A stretch of 48,189 nt of DNA from Deltaproteobacteria bacterium (GCA_016218905.1 JACRCS010000279.1:1-48189); one strand, 5' to 3'. Shown: positions 18,498-26,398, counted from the first letter of the stretch. Program-made: numbers and translations. Notes: generated by a model not told the origin, from the letters alone.

Positions 18498-20509
18498 GGC
18501 GGCACCTCCTCTTCCGTGGCTGCTAGCTCTCTCCAGCCCTTGAGGTCATGGAGAGTTAGCGACCGGATCCACGGCTCTCTCAGGGAGACCTCCCGAACGA
18601 CACGCTCCAGCTCTGCTTCCGTCCCGAAATCCGCGGCTCGCAGGGCGAGCCCCACGCTGGGGAGTCCCGCCCAGGGCTCGAGCGCAGCCACGATTCGCGC
18701 GGGCCGGTTGGTGCCGTAGGTCATTACGACGGTCCGGTCCACAACGGCTCCCAGCCTTCGCAGCCCCTCCCCACCCAAATGTTTGGAGAACCACGACGGG
18801 ACGGAGACTTCCAGACGCAGGGTTCTGGCGAAGCCCGACAGCCGGGTGCGGACGTCTTCTATCATCGACAGGTAGCTTTCGGTCAGGGCCGCGGCGTGGT
18901 CGCCCCACTCGGGGAGGGCGTGAGGCTCGACGTCGAGGTGGAGGGTCTGAAACGGCGCTTCGGTCTCGGCTTGAAGCCCCTCCAGCTCCTTCAGGCGCGC
19001 ATAGAGGCCCGCGCGCCGGTCGGCGACAACCCACTTGTTCTCGCCGAGGAGCAGCGCCAGTTTCACGCCCCGATTCTTGGCAGCGAGGAGTAGCGCACGC
19101 CACTTCTCGTCTCGCACCGCAATGGGCTTACCGGCCGGCGAAAGGAGCGCCTGCTCGATTCCCTTCGCCTCGCAAAACCGCAGGAAGTCTTCAGGCTGCC
19201 CTACGGCCTCCGCCCCTCCCCACACGTAGACGGCGCGGGGCGGGCTCTTCCTCAATGCGGGGTTCGCCCGGGCCGGAGGGCTGAATCGGAGAGCCTCAGG
19301 GCCCCCTTCCCCCGAAGAGACGACGGAAAGCCGTTCCCGAGAAAGCATGGCCCGAAAGTAGACGTCCCATTGCCGTAGCAGCAGGAAAGCCCTGTCGGGC
19401 CAGAGATCGTCCCTCTGCCCTCGAAGGCTTCGGACGCGGACGATCTCGTCGAGTCGCCGGCTTTCCACGGACAGGATCTCCCCTTCCCTGCGCAAGTCTC
19501 CGAGAGCTTCCCAGACGTCGCTCTGCTCTTCCTTCGCTCTTGCCGCCTCGGCTCGGTGTCTCGCGAGCCAGGCCTCCGTGAGGGCGCGGTGACTTGCCTC
19601 CCGGGCTCGCGCGCTCTCCCTTCCCAGCGGGATGGACATCCGAACCCCCACCCGCGGCCCACTCTGGAAGCCTGCAGATTCGTCCTCCTCCCAGACATAG
19701 CCGGCCTCGAGGTCCAGGCGCGCCCCGTCGGGCAGAAGAGCCGGCCGGGCCAGCAACTTCTCCGTCCGAGCGCGGTTCTCCCACGGTGAAGGGAGAGGAC
19801 CCCGCGCCGGCAGACCGACTGGGAAGGAGACGTCCTCCAGACTCAGCGGAACAGGTATCCACTCGGGATCTCCGAGGAGTTCCCTCATTCCGATCAGCGC
19901 CGCCTGCCCCCTGCGATGTTCCTTGGACTTTTCCGCGTCCAGGCGGGCCCGGAAAGCCTCCTCGGAAAGCACCTCTTCGAGGAGCACAAGCTTTTGCTCC
20001 CATAGGTTTCTAAGTGACTGAATCCGGCTCGCAGTGTCTTCGCGAAGCGATTCGATGACCGAGCTCAGTTTCGCGGCGCGAGTCGCCTCCACGTAGAGCT
20101 CGGAGAGGCGCTTCTCTTCCGATCCTGCGACACGTGCGAGCTCTGCTTCCGCCTCCGCTTCCCGGGCCACCCGAATCGCCCTGTCGTGCTCTCGGTTGAA
20201 GTACCCTCGGACCAGCGGGTATCGAACGAAGAGATCCGCGCGCTGGAGCGTAGGGCTCAGCTCCTCACCCCCGACCCTCGCGTTCGGATAATAGAAATAG
20301 GAGCCGTGGAGCTCCACGGGCGCGGCCTCGTCGGCGACCGTCTCCTCCTGCACGGCGCGCAGCCGAGCTTTCGCCTCCAGGATTCCAGGCGCCCGCTCCG
20401 AAAGCATGGCTCGGGCCTCCTCCAGGCTTCCGGCAGCTCGCGCGTGACCGCCCAGGACAGCGAGGACCACGAGCCCTCCCACGACGCGTTTGAGCAGCAA
20501 CTCTACCAA
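18494..20509 (-). CDS. TolC-like protein fused to a putative TIM-barrel hydrolase domain
   Basis: This is a 671-residue two-part protein. After a signal peptide (MVELLLKRVVGGLVVLAVLGG, cleavage after ARA near 25) comes a TolC-type region (about 28-410). It has long helical hairpins and alternating strands, as in LHGSYFYYPNARVGGEELSP and LDLEAGYVWEEDESAGFQSG. From about 425 a different domain begins (RAVYVWGGAEAVGQPEDFLR). Its repeated strand-helix pattern includes TLHLDVEPHALPEW (Asp526 and Glu528) and DRTVVMTYGTNRPARI, reminiscent of glycoside-hydrolase TIM barrels. Such a domain could trim or release the exported glycan, but no family is assigned. The start is TTG 20509 behind GGGGAG, overlapping the glycosyltransferase stop by 7 bp. 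Confidence 0.72.
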   Translation of the reverse strand: MVELLLKRVVGGLVVLAVLGGHARAAGSLEEARAMLSERAPGILEAKARLRAVQEETVADEAAPVELHGSYFYYPNARVGGEELSPTLQRADLFVRYPLVRGYFNREHDRAIRVAREAEAEAELARVAGSEEKRLSELYVEATRAAKLSSVIESLREDTASRIQSLRNLWEQKLVLLEEVLSEEAFRARLDAEKSKEHRRGQAALIGMRELLGDPEWIPVPLSLEDVSFPVGLPARGPLPSPWENRARTEKLLARPALLPDGARLDLEAGYVWEEDESAGFQSGPRVGVRMSIPLGRESARAREASHRALTEAWLARHRAEAARAKEEQSDVWEALGDLRREGEILSVESRRLDEIVRVRSLRGQRDDLWPDRAFLLLRQWDVYFRAMLSRERLSVVSSGEGGPEALRFSPPARANPALRKSPPRAVYVWGGAEAVGQPEDFLRFCEAKGIEQALLSPAGKPIAVRDEKWRALLLAAKNRGVKLALLLGENKWVVADRRAGLYARLKELEGLQAETEAPFQTLHLDVEPHALPEWGDHAAALTESYLSMIEDVRTRLSGFARTLRLEVSVPSWFSKHLGGEGLRRLGAVVDRTVVMTYGTNRPARIVAALEPWAGLPSVGLALRAADFGTEAELERVVREVSLREPWIRSLTLHDLKGWRELAATEEEVPP

Positions 20510-21798
20510 CGCGGGATCTCCCCGCGTATTCTGGCCGGCGCAAAGGGATCCGCGTGAGAGCGTTTGAACAACAGTTCCTCCACGTACGCGTAAACACGCA
20601 CCAGTTTCATGGACCTCTTATACAAATTGAACAACGGCCAGTAGAGGAGTGAAAGCGAGTCCATAGAGCGGCGCTCCGAGAAGTACATCATTACGAGAGT
20701 TTCGAACAGGTCTGCCGTAGAATAGAGGAGATAGTTCACGAAGAGGAGAAAGGGGAGCATCGTCGGAAAGTTAAGCGCGAGGTCAAAGAGATAGAGAAGC
20801 GACGTAAATGCGAGGAACACATGAAAAAACAAGCCGTCCGCGTTCGCCAGGGCATTCAGCCAGTCGAAGGTGCGATAGTGCGGATGAAACAGATTGCCGT
20901 GTTTGAACACCCGGTTCCGGATGAGATTCCTGGACCAGCGGCGGCGCTGCCGGACGAGGGCTCCGACGGTCGTCGGCACGTCCGTCATGCAGACGGCCTT
21001 GGGCGCGAACGCGATCCGGTAACCCAGCTTTCGGAACTTGATCGTGAGATCCGAATCGTTCCCCGGCCCCGGATCATGCCCCCCGGCGGCCTCGACGATC
21101 TCGCGCCGAAAGGCGCCGAAGGCGCCGGAGACGATCGAGAGGATCCCCAATCGCGAACGAATCCTCCGCCCCACGGCGATGGTCAACCCGTACTCCAGGT
21201 TCTGGATCTCGGTCAGAAGGTTGTCTCGCGGGTTTCTCACCCGTACGTTGCCCGAAACGCACCCCACGCCCGGGTCGGAAAAGGGAGCCACGAGTTCGGC
21301 GATGGCGTCTCGGTCGAAGGTGGTGTCTCCGTCCACGAAGCAGATAATGTCCCCCCGCGCGTAGTGCACCCCGAGTTTGAGACCGGCGGCCTTGCCGGAT
21401 CTCTCCGGCATCCGAAAGGGCCGGCGGTTTTGAAAGCGTCTCGCCAGGTCCCGGCAAACCGCGGGAGTCGCGTCGCTGGAGCCGTCGTCGATCAGAACGA
21501 TTTCTATCGGACGGTACGTCTGGTCATGGAGGGACTGAATCGACCGAAACAGCGTGTACTGTTCGTTGAGGACCGGCATGATCACGGTTACCAGCGGCGT
21601 TCCCGGGGACGGGAGAACCCGTTCCCTACGTCTTTCCTTGCCCCACAGGAGGGCCGTGATCAAAAGCACTGCGTCGGTCAGGATATATCGCGGGAAATCG
21701 AGAAAGAAGAAGTGCCAGAAGAGACGGATCGCCCGGTGGAGCCCTGCGCCCGTGAGGAAATCCAGGAGATTCTCGAAGCTTTCGGCCAGGGGGATCAC
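20503..21798 (-). CDS. Processive family-2 membrane glycosyltransferase
   Basis: This 431-residue enzyme is of the PgaC/NodC/BcsA type, which polymerises and translocates beta-linked polysaccharide across the inner membrane. An N-terminal membrane helix lies near 37-53. The GT-A domain follows, with VTVIMPVLNEQ at 70, DDGSSD at 104-109, DGD at 156-158, an acidic GNDSDL at 246-251 and the processivity motif QRRRW at 284-288. About three helices follow (320-375). There is no PilZ domain. GTG 21798 overlaps the upstream regulator stop by 4 bp (GTGA). The sugar made cannot be inferred, and no deacetylase or epimerase gene is in the operon. Confidence 0.9.
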   Translation of the reverse strand: MIPLAESFENLLDFLTGAGLHRAIRLFWHFFFLDFPRYILTDAVLLITALLWGKERRRERVLPSPGTPLVTVIMPVLNEQYTLFRSIQSLHDQTYRPIEIVLIDDGSSDATPAVCRDLARRFQNRRPFRMPERSGKAAGLKLGVHYARGDIICFVDGDTTFDRDAIAELVAPFSDPGVGCVSGNVRVRNPRDNLLTEIQNLEYGLTIAVGRRIRSRLGILSIVSGAFGAFRREIVEAAGGHDPGPGNDSDLTIKFRKLGYRIAFAPKAVCMTDVPTTVGALVRQRRRWSRNLIRNRVFKHGNLFHPHYRTFDWLNALANADGLFFHVFLAFTSLLYLFDLALNFPTMLPFLLFVNYLLYSTADLFETLVMMYFSERRSMDSLSLLYWPLFNLYKRSMKLVRVYAYVEELLFKRSHADPFAPARIRGEIPRW

Positions 21799-23252
21799 GA
21801 GCCCGTCTGGACCCACTCGGCCCTGAGCCGAAGGGGCGGAGTGACCCGCTCGGACACAGCGCGGGTGACTCGCTCCAGCGCCCGCTCCACGCCTTCGCGC
21901 TCGGTCTCCAGAAAGAGGACCCGGAACACCGCTTCGCCTTCGGTAAGGATCACGTCGGTTTCGCGGAGGATCCCTTTGAGGAGTTCTACGAAGGCGCGGA
22001 GCGTCGCCATACAATCCGCACTGCCCGCCTCGCGAGCGAGCTCCTCGCAGTTCTCGACGGCAATCCGGACGACTTGGTACGTCCGGCCATGGCGGGCCCT
22101 CAGGCTGGCAGCGACCCGCAGGAGGTCCTCGAAAGTCTGCCGCGTCACGGTGCGGAACGCCTCCCGCAGCAACTCCGCCAGACTCCTCGCGGGCAAGGCA
22201 CCTTTCTCGGCCGCCGCAGCGCCGTCCAGCGTGAGGCTGTAGGAGCGGATATCCTGCTTCTTCGAGAACTCCGGAGTGAACAGCTTTCGGCAGGAAAAGC
22301 AGAGGCACTCGACCTCTGGATCCGTGTTGAGGGCACCGCACGGCTCGCAGACGGCGACCTGATTCGGGCGGTCGTAGTCGACTCCCACGTGCCGCAGCAG
22401 GCGGGAGCATTTGGGGCAGACGAGGTCCCCCCCCCGCCGGAAGGAGCGCTCCGGCGCGACGTGGCCGCACCGGAAATGGTGTACCGTCTCCTCGACCGCG
22501 AGGTTGGCGGACCGGCAGGTACCGCACACCTCACGAAAACTGATGGCGGCGCGGTCGCAGTACGGGCAGACGTGCACCCGATCCCTGAAGCGACCTCTGA
22601 AGAGCCCGAGCCCCGCGAGCTCCGCGAGTACCGAGATTTCGTCGCCGGATGCGGTATCGAGGAGCGCCGAGGCGATGGGGATCTCATAGCCCTTCGAGGC
22701 ATACGCCTGAGGCACGGGATCGAGGCTCTCGACGTGGCGGGTCAGGACGTATCGGAGGAGCAGCACCGCGCGCCGCTCGGCGTCCGTGTGATCCCCGGAA
22801 AGAGGAGCCAGCCGCGCGACTTCCGCTCTAAGCCCCTCGATCCGCTGAAAGCTGGTTTCCGGGAAAGGACCCTCTCCATCAAAGTCAGCCGCGGCGTCGG
22901 CCAGACCGGCGAGTTCAGTGCGGCCCGCCAGCGACTCCGAGACGAGCACCGGCACGAGAGCCATGGAGGGATCCCTTCGCAGCGCCCTCAGAAGCCGGCC
23001 GGCACACTCGACGTCGGTCCAGAGCACCGCGACCGCGACCCCGGGGTTCGGAGGCCTGGGCCAATCCTCCCCCTCGATCCAGATGACTTTCCCTTGCCGT
23101 TCCAGCTTCTGCGCCTGACGCAGCGAGGGCGGCGCTCCAAACGCGAGGTACTTCACCGTCGAGCCGTCGACGGTGACAGAGCCCCCGGCGGCGTGCGAAG
23201 CCACCGAAAGTGCCCGAGCGGCGCCGTCGATCGCGGTCCAGGATTCGGCCAT
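21795..23252 (-). CDS. Cys-rich (TackOD1-like) regulator with degenerate GGDEF domain
   Basis: This is a 485-residue soluble protein. Residues about 70-130 (GVAVAVLWTDVECAGRLLRA ... PVLVSES) look like a receiver-type fold without a clear phospho-acceptor. Residues 229-321 hold at least six CxxC or CxH pairs (CPYC, CGTC, CGH, CPKC, CEPC, CFSC). They resemble the zinc-binding TackOD1 output domain. Residues about 392-475 align by pattern with a GGDEF domain, but the active loop reads LTEGEAVFRV, so diguanylate cyclase activity is not expected. It could sense a signal and control the adjacent glycosyltransferase. The start is ATG 23252 behind GGGAGGGAG, one base after the PEP-CTERM stop. Confidence 0.7.
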   Translation of the reverse strand: MAESWTAIDGAARALSVASHAAGGSVTVDGSTVKYLAFGAPPSLRQAQKLERQGKVIWIEGEDWPRPPNPGVAVAVLWTDVECAGRLLRALRRDPSMALVPVLVSESLAGRTELAGLADAAADFDGEGPFPETSFQRIEGLRAEVARLAPLSGDHTDAERRAVLLLRYVLTRHVESLDPVPQAYASKGYEIPIASALLDTASGDEISVLAELAGLGLFRGRFRDRVHVCPYCDRAAISFREVCGTCRSANLAVEETVHHFRCGHVAPERSFRRGGDLVCPKCSRLLRHVGVDYDRPNQVAVCEPCGALNTDPEVECLCFSCRKLFTPEFSKKQDIRSYSLTLDGAAAAEKGALPARSLAELLREAFRTVTRQTFEDLLRVAASLRARHGRTYQVVRIAVENCEELAREAGSADCMATLRAFVELLKGILRETDVILTEGEAVFRVLFLETEREGVERALERVTRAVSERVTPPLRLRAEWVQTGS

Positions 23253-23253
23253 G

Positions 23254-23955
23254 TCAGCTCCCTCCCGAAGCTCCAGTCCCACGGCCTCGAGCCCGGAGCA
23301 CTGCCATTCCAGCCAGCATTACCCCCAGCAAAGCGGCAGCGGCCGGTTCGGGTACGGGAGCGGGATCTTGCTGATAGATCTCCAGACGCGTCGGGAAGGC
23401 TGAGGAGAGCTGAATCCTGTTCCCCGTCAGAATCCCAGCGAAGTATCCGTAGGGGTCTCGGTCGATGATCGTACCGACGAGCAGGCCGTCCGTCCCGAGC
23501 GCATCCAAGATCTGCTGCGCCACGGCCGGCTCGGGCACGCCGGTAACGGTCAGCGTGTCCTGGTACTGGTTTCGGAAGCCGTTCAGGGCAATGCCCGTGT
23601 CGATCCCGTCGAGGCCCAGGTAGAGATCGTTCCAGTCGTCTTCCCCGCGGCCGGCAACTTCATCCCAGGCGCTGTCGCCGTCCCAGAGCGTCAGCCCGAC
23701 CGAAAGTCGGTCAATCTCGGTGAGAGCTCCGTAGGGTTGCCCGCTGAAGTCGTACGGGGACTCGCCCGTCAGGGGCGCGGGCACGCCGTTCGGATACCCC
23801 GCCTTTCCGATCACATCCGAAAAGCCGCTCTGGGCCACCTCGCTGGCGAACGACAGAGCATGGCTCTCCGGGGCGGCGCAGAACAGATCAGCCCCTGCGA
23901 TCAGGATGACGCCCAGCGAGAATCCTCCGATGTTCCGTGTCGATCGTGTGCTCAT
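23254..23955 (-). CDS. PEP-CTERM surface protein
   Basis: This is a 233-residue exported protein. It has an N-terminal signal (GGFSLGVILIAGADLFCAAP) and an acidic Gly/Asp-rich middle with few cysteines. The C-terminal sorting tail is VPEP at 201-204, then a hydrophobic helix (AAAALLGVMLAGMAVL), then an Arg cluster. PEP-CTERM proteins are cut by exosortase (EpsH/XrtA), usually in exopolysaccharide-producing Gram-negatives. No exosortase is in the window, so it must be encoded elsewhere if the system works. The start is ATG 23955 with GGAGGAG seven bases upstream. A sigma-54 promoter match lies about 180 bp upstream. It is the first gene of the five-gene operon ending in the HlyD-like gene. Confidence 0.88.
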   Translation of the reverse strand: MSTRSTRNIGGFSLGVILIAGADLFCAAPESHALSFASEVAQSGFSDVIGKAGYPNGVPAPLTGESPYDFSGQPYGALTEIDRLSVGLTLWDGDSAWDEVAGRGEDDWNDLYLGLDGIDTGIALNGFRNQYQDTLTVTGVPEPAVAQQILDALGTDGLLVGTIIDRDPYGYFAGILTGNRIQLSSAFPTRLEIYQQDPAPVPEPAAAALLGVMLAGMAVLRARGRGTGASGGS

Positions 23956-24134
23956 GCCCCGCTCCTCCTTCCGCTTCAAAGCCAAGCGGCTTCTCGGTCC
24001 CTTCGCGAGGTGCCACACATATCGGTGCCGGACGTGCGATTCTATCGATGGGCCTTACCGGCTCTCCGGCCCAAGTTCCTCCCTATCGAATGCACCACGC
24101 AACTCTAATTCCTCTCGGTCTACGATTGTTACTA

Positions 24135-24150
24135 AGCAATAGTCGGGCCA
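24135..24150 (-). promoter_or_regulatory. Sigma-54 promoter of the PEP-CTERM operon
   Basis: On the minus strand the sequence is TGGCCCGACTATTGCT, differing from the -24/-12 consensus (TGGCACG-N4-TTGCW) only at the fifth and sixth bases, if both are counted strictly. The GG and GC dinucleotides have the correct spacing. Initiation would be near 24123, giving a leader of about 170 nt. PEP-CTERM genes in other bacteria are known to be driven by RpoN with the PrsK/PrsR system. Confidence 0.72.
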
Positions 24151-24344
24151 AGCATGCTGAAACCACCTGTCTCGACCTCGGCCGCCAGAGACGTCGGCGA
24201 ACTTGGACGGCTCGGCACCGCCGGGTCGGCAGCTTCCGGAAGAGGCGCCGGCAGCCCATCCCTCCCGCTCTGGCGCCAGTCCCCGGCTCTTCCGAACCGC
24301 TCCAGGACGCCCCTCATGAATCATGGAGGCTCGCCTGCCAAGGA

Positions 24345-24397
24345 TGGGGTGCAGAATTCCCATAAACTACCAACGTTGGGGTGCAGGCTGCCCATAA
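24345..24397. promoter_or_regulatory. Paired direct repeats, possible activator sites
   Basis: Two 21-bp copies (24345-24365 and 24377-24397, 32-bp period, four mismatches) each begin TGGGGTGCAG and end CCCATAA, so each contains a TGGG/CCCA dyad. They lie about 220-275 bp upstream of the sigma-54 start. That is the usual range for enhancer-binding activators. Confidence 0.6.
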
Positions 24398-24934
24398 GTG
24401 GAAGTCTATTACACAGTTGCCTCGTCAGAGCCGGGCTGTTTTGGCCCCTCCCTCGCCCGAGTTGAGCAAGGGATAGCGAGAGGTTTTTCTCAAACCCTTC
24501 CTGCCGCAGCGTTTCAGGCCCGACATGTGCATGGCAGGCGGCCATAACGACCAAGGAGGGAGGACATCACTCCCGATTGGGCGACGGACGCGTCCGGCAT
24601 GGGAGCAGAGTTGAGGGGAAGCTCATGCCGCGAGCTTCATCCTGGGTGACTCGGTTCCGGAGCAAAGAGGTGCGAGCGCCCCGCCCAACGCCTTCGTTCA
24701 CCGGCGCTCTTCGAGCGCACAGGGTGTCCGCGCCAGGCCGCCGGCCGCGAACTCTTCCGCAGTCCCTCGCGAAGTCTCACTCCGACCCCCTCCCAGCCGC
24801 TCTCGTTGCTTCCCTCGGCGCACCTCGCCCTTTTACGTCACGCGGCGGGCGGTCTTCCTCAGCTCCGGGGCTCCCGGACCCCATCCGGTGCCCACCGGGT
24901 CCGCCGTGCAACTATCTCTGATGCAGAGGGTTGA

Positions 24935-25588
24935 ATGATGGCGACAAACGGTAAACAGGTCTTCATCGTTGGGCCCCGGAAGATCCAGAACCGCTTGATG
25001 GCGGAGTACGTCCGCGAAGAAGTGGGTCTTCCCTGCATGGCACTCACCTCCTCGGAGGCCGGGGAGCTGAAACGCTCAGGTTCCAAGCAGAATCTGGTCT
25101 TGCGCGACTGTCCCGGGCTGAACGGACAGCACGTTCGGCAACAACTCTCTCCTGAAGGAAGATTCGAATCTGGTCCCGATCAGATTCTCGCCATTTTCAA
25201 CGTGCCACCTGGAAAGGACATCGAGCGCGAGACAATTCCCCTTGGGATCCGAGGCTTCTTCTACAGGGAGGACGAACCCGAGACCCTCCGCAGGGGGATT
25301 GGGGCCTTGTTCGAGGGCGAGCTTTGGATGTCGCACAAAGCCATGGCCGAGTGCCTGATCAACGGGCACCGAGGGGACCACTATGGCCGGGGAGATCCGG
25401 GGTCGGGCTTGACGAAGCGGGAGATGGAGGTCCTCGCTACCGTCGCGGCGGGAGGATCCAACGAGGACGTCGCCGTCCGACTCTGCATAAGCAGCCACAC
25501 CGTCAAAACGCACATCTATCGGATCTTCCGGAAGATCGGCGCCTCCAACCGGCTCGAGGCCGCACTCTGGGCCGCGAGAAACCTCTAG
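24935..25588 (+). CDS. CsgD-like LuxR-family transcription regulator
   Basis: This is a 217-residue two-domain regulator. The N-terminal part (about 7-135) is a receiver-like fold as in CsgD (QVFIVGPRKIQNRLMAEYV ... GIRGFFYREDEPETLRRGI), without the full set of acidic pocket residues. The C-terminal LuxR helix-turn-helix is clear: LTKREMEVLATVAAGGSNED, then SSHTVKTHIYRIFRKIGASN and RLEAALWAARNL. In enterobacteria CsgD switches on curli and cellulose. Divergence from the PEP-CTERM/glycosyltransferase operon and the PilZ-Tad genes next door suggest a similar matrix-control role. Two starts are possible (ATG 24935 or 24938); GAGGG spacing favours the second. Confidence 0.85.
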   Translation: MMATNGKQVFIVGPRKIQNRLMAEYVREEVGLPCMALTSSEAGELKRSGSKQNLVLRDCPGLNGQHVRQQLSPEGRFESGPDQILAIFNVPPGKDIERETIPLGIRGFFYREDEPETLRRGIGALFEGELWMSHKAMAECLINGHRGDHYGRGDPGSGLTKREMEVLATVAAGGSNEDVAVRLCISSHTVKTHIYRIFRKIGASNRLEAALWAARNL

Positions 25589-25696
25589 CTCGTGCTCGTC
25601 CGGAATCTAGTGTAATGGGCATTTCCAGGATGATCTGGCCCCCTCACTCCTTCCTCAGAGTGCGCGCGGCACACGGCCGGTCTTCGCCCTCCCCAC

Positions 25697-25722
25697 TACT
25701 ACTGCGTCCGAAAAAAGTAGTA
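25697..25722. promoter_or_regulatory. Inverted repeat TACTACT-N12-AGTAGTA
   Basis: A perfect 7-bp dyad has an A-rich 12-bp spacer, and a CGTCCG hexamer is repeated inside and just after it. It lies between the LuxR and PilZ genes, about 160 bp upstream of the latter. The form suits a dimeric regulator, possibly the adjacent LuxR protein. The rest of the 291-bp gap holds a palindrome GCTTGC-AC-GCAAGC at 25855-25868. Confidence 0.55.
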
Positions 25723-25879
25723 CGTCCGCGTAGTTCCTTCTAACGACGCCCGCCCTTCCTTCTTGGCACTCGAATACGACCGTAAACCATGCCGCAGCAT
25801 GATTCCTGTTCGCCCGGACGCAAGCTATCACTTACGTGACGAGCTCGGTTGAAGGCTTGCACGCAAGCGGTGGCGATCC

Positions 25880-26398
25880 ATGAGGAGAGAGATGGAGTTC
25901 GAGGAAAGACGGCGGCACGAGCGGTTTCCCATCGATCTTCCCGCGCGCATCACGACGGAAGCCCTCTGGCCTGGCTACGAAACCTTCTCCACGACCACGA
26001 GGGACGTCTCTAGTTCTGGTGCCTATCTTCAGACCCGGGTCAGGTTTCCAGTGGGACTCGGCGTGAAGATTCAACTGACCATCTCGGTCAGGGACGCGGA
26101 GAGGTTTCCTTTGGCTGGAGCGGCGCGCGTGGATCTCAACGGTTCCGTCATACGGGCGGAAGCGGGCGGAATAGCCGTTGTATTCGAGGACGGATACCAG
26201 ATGAGGCAAGTGAGCGCCGAGGCACCGCAGACGACAAGGCGCAGGCGGATGGCCCGCCGGCCACGCATGTCCCGCCGGTCCGCCGAGGGCAGCGGCTCTA
26301 ATGCTCGTGGGGGCCCTGGATCAAGGAGCGACTGGCACAAGGATGGTGACGCCTGGGGGTCTTTCGGTGCCGCTACGGCAGGAAAGGGGGTGCGCTGA
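25880..26398 (+). CDS. PilZ-domain c-di-GMP-binding protein
   Basis: This is a 172-residue protein. Residues about 8-115 form a PilZ domain with both c-di-GMP motifs: RxxxR in RRRHERF (Arg11, Arg15) and DxSxxG in DVSSSG (42-47). The domain ends near VFEDGYQMRQV. The remaining 55 residues are Arg-, Gly- and Ser-rich and look unstructured. The start may be ATG 25880 or ATG 25892; the second is preceded by AGGAGAG. Its position between a CsgD-like regulator and the Tad operon suggests that it connects c-di-GMP to pilus or matrix output, but its partner is unknown. Confidence 0.85.
   Translation: MRREMEFEERRRHERFPIDLPARITTEALWPGYETFSTTTRDVSSSGAYLQTRVRFPVGLGVKIQLTISVRDAERFPLAGAARVDLNGSVIRAEAGGIAVVFEDGYQMRQVSAEAPQTTRRRRMARRPRMSRRSAEGSGSNARGGPGSRSDWHKDGDAWGSFGAATAGKGVR

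Larger units (their letters stand above)
23956..24934. other. Divergent regulatory region of the matrix locus
   Basis: This is about 980 bp between the PEP-CTERM operon (minus) and the LuxR gene (plus). It holds the sigma-54 promoter and the two 21-bp repeats listed separately. Short open frames here show no family resemblance and no ribosome sites. I see no RNA gene. Its size suggests integration of several regulators. Confidence 0.6.

Noticed and set aside
24055..24363. A 102-codon minus-strand open frame upstream of the PEP-CTERM gene
   Set aside because: It has no ribosome site, low-complexity composition and no family resemblance, and it covers the sigma-54 promoter.
25764..25779. TGGCACT upstream of the PilZ gene as a sigma-54 promoter
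   Set aside because: The -12 half (TACGA) lacks the TTGC core at the required spacing.
16462..26327. Shared 12-mer CTGGATCAAGGA upstream of the ICMT-like gene and before flp, considered as a riboswitch or common leader
   Set aside because: The match does not extend convincingly, and dozens of shared 12-mers are expected by chance in a window this long. No known riboswitch core was recognised.
26333..26349. TGGCACA upstream of flp as a sigma-54 promoter
   Set aside because: The -12 half reads TGGTG with no GC at the required place, and the site lies inside the PilZ gene.
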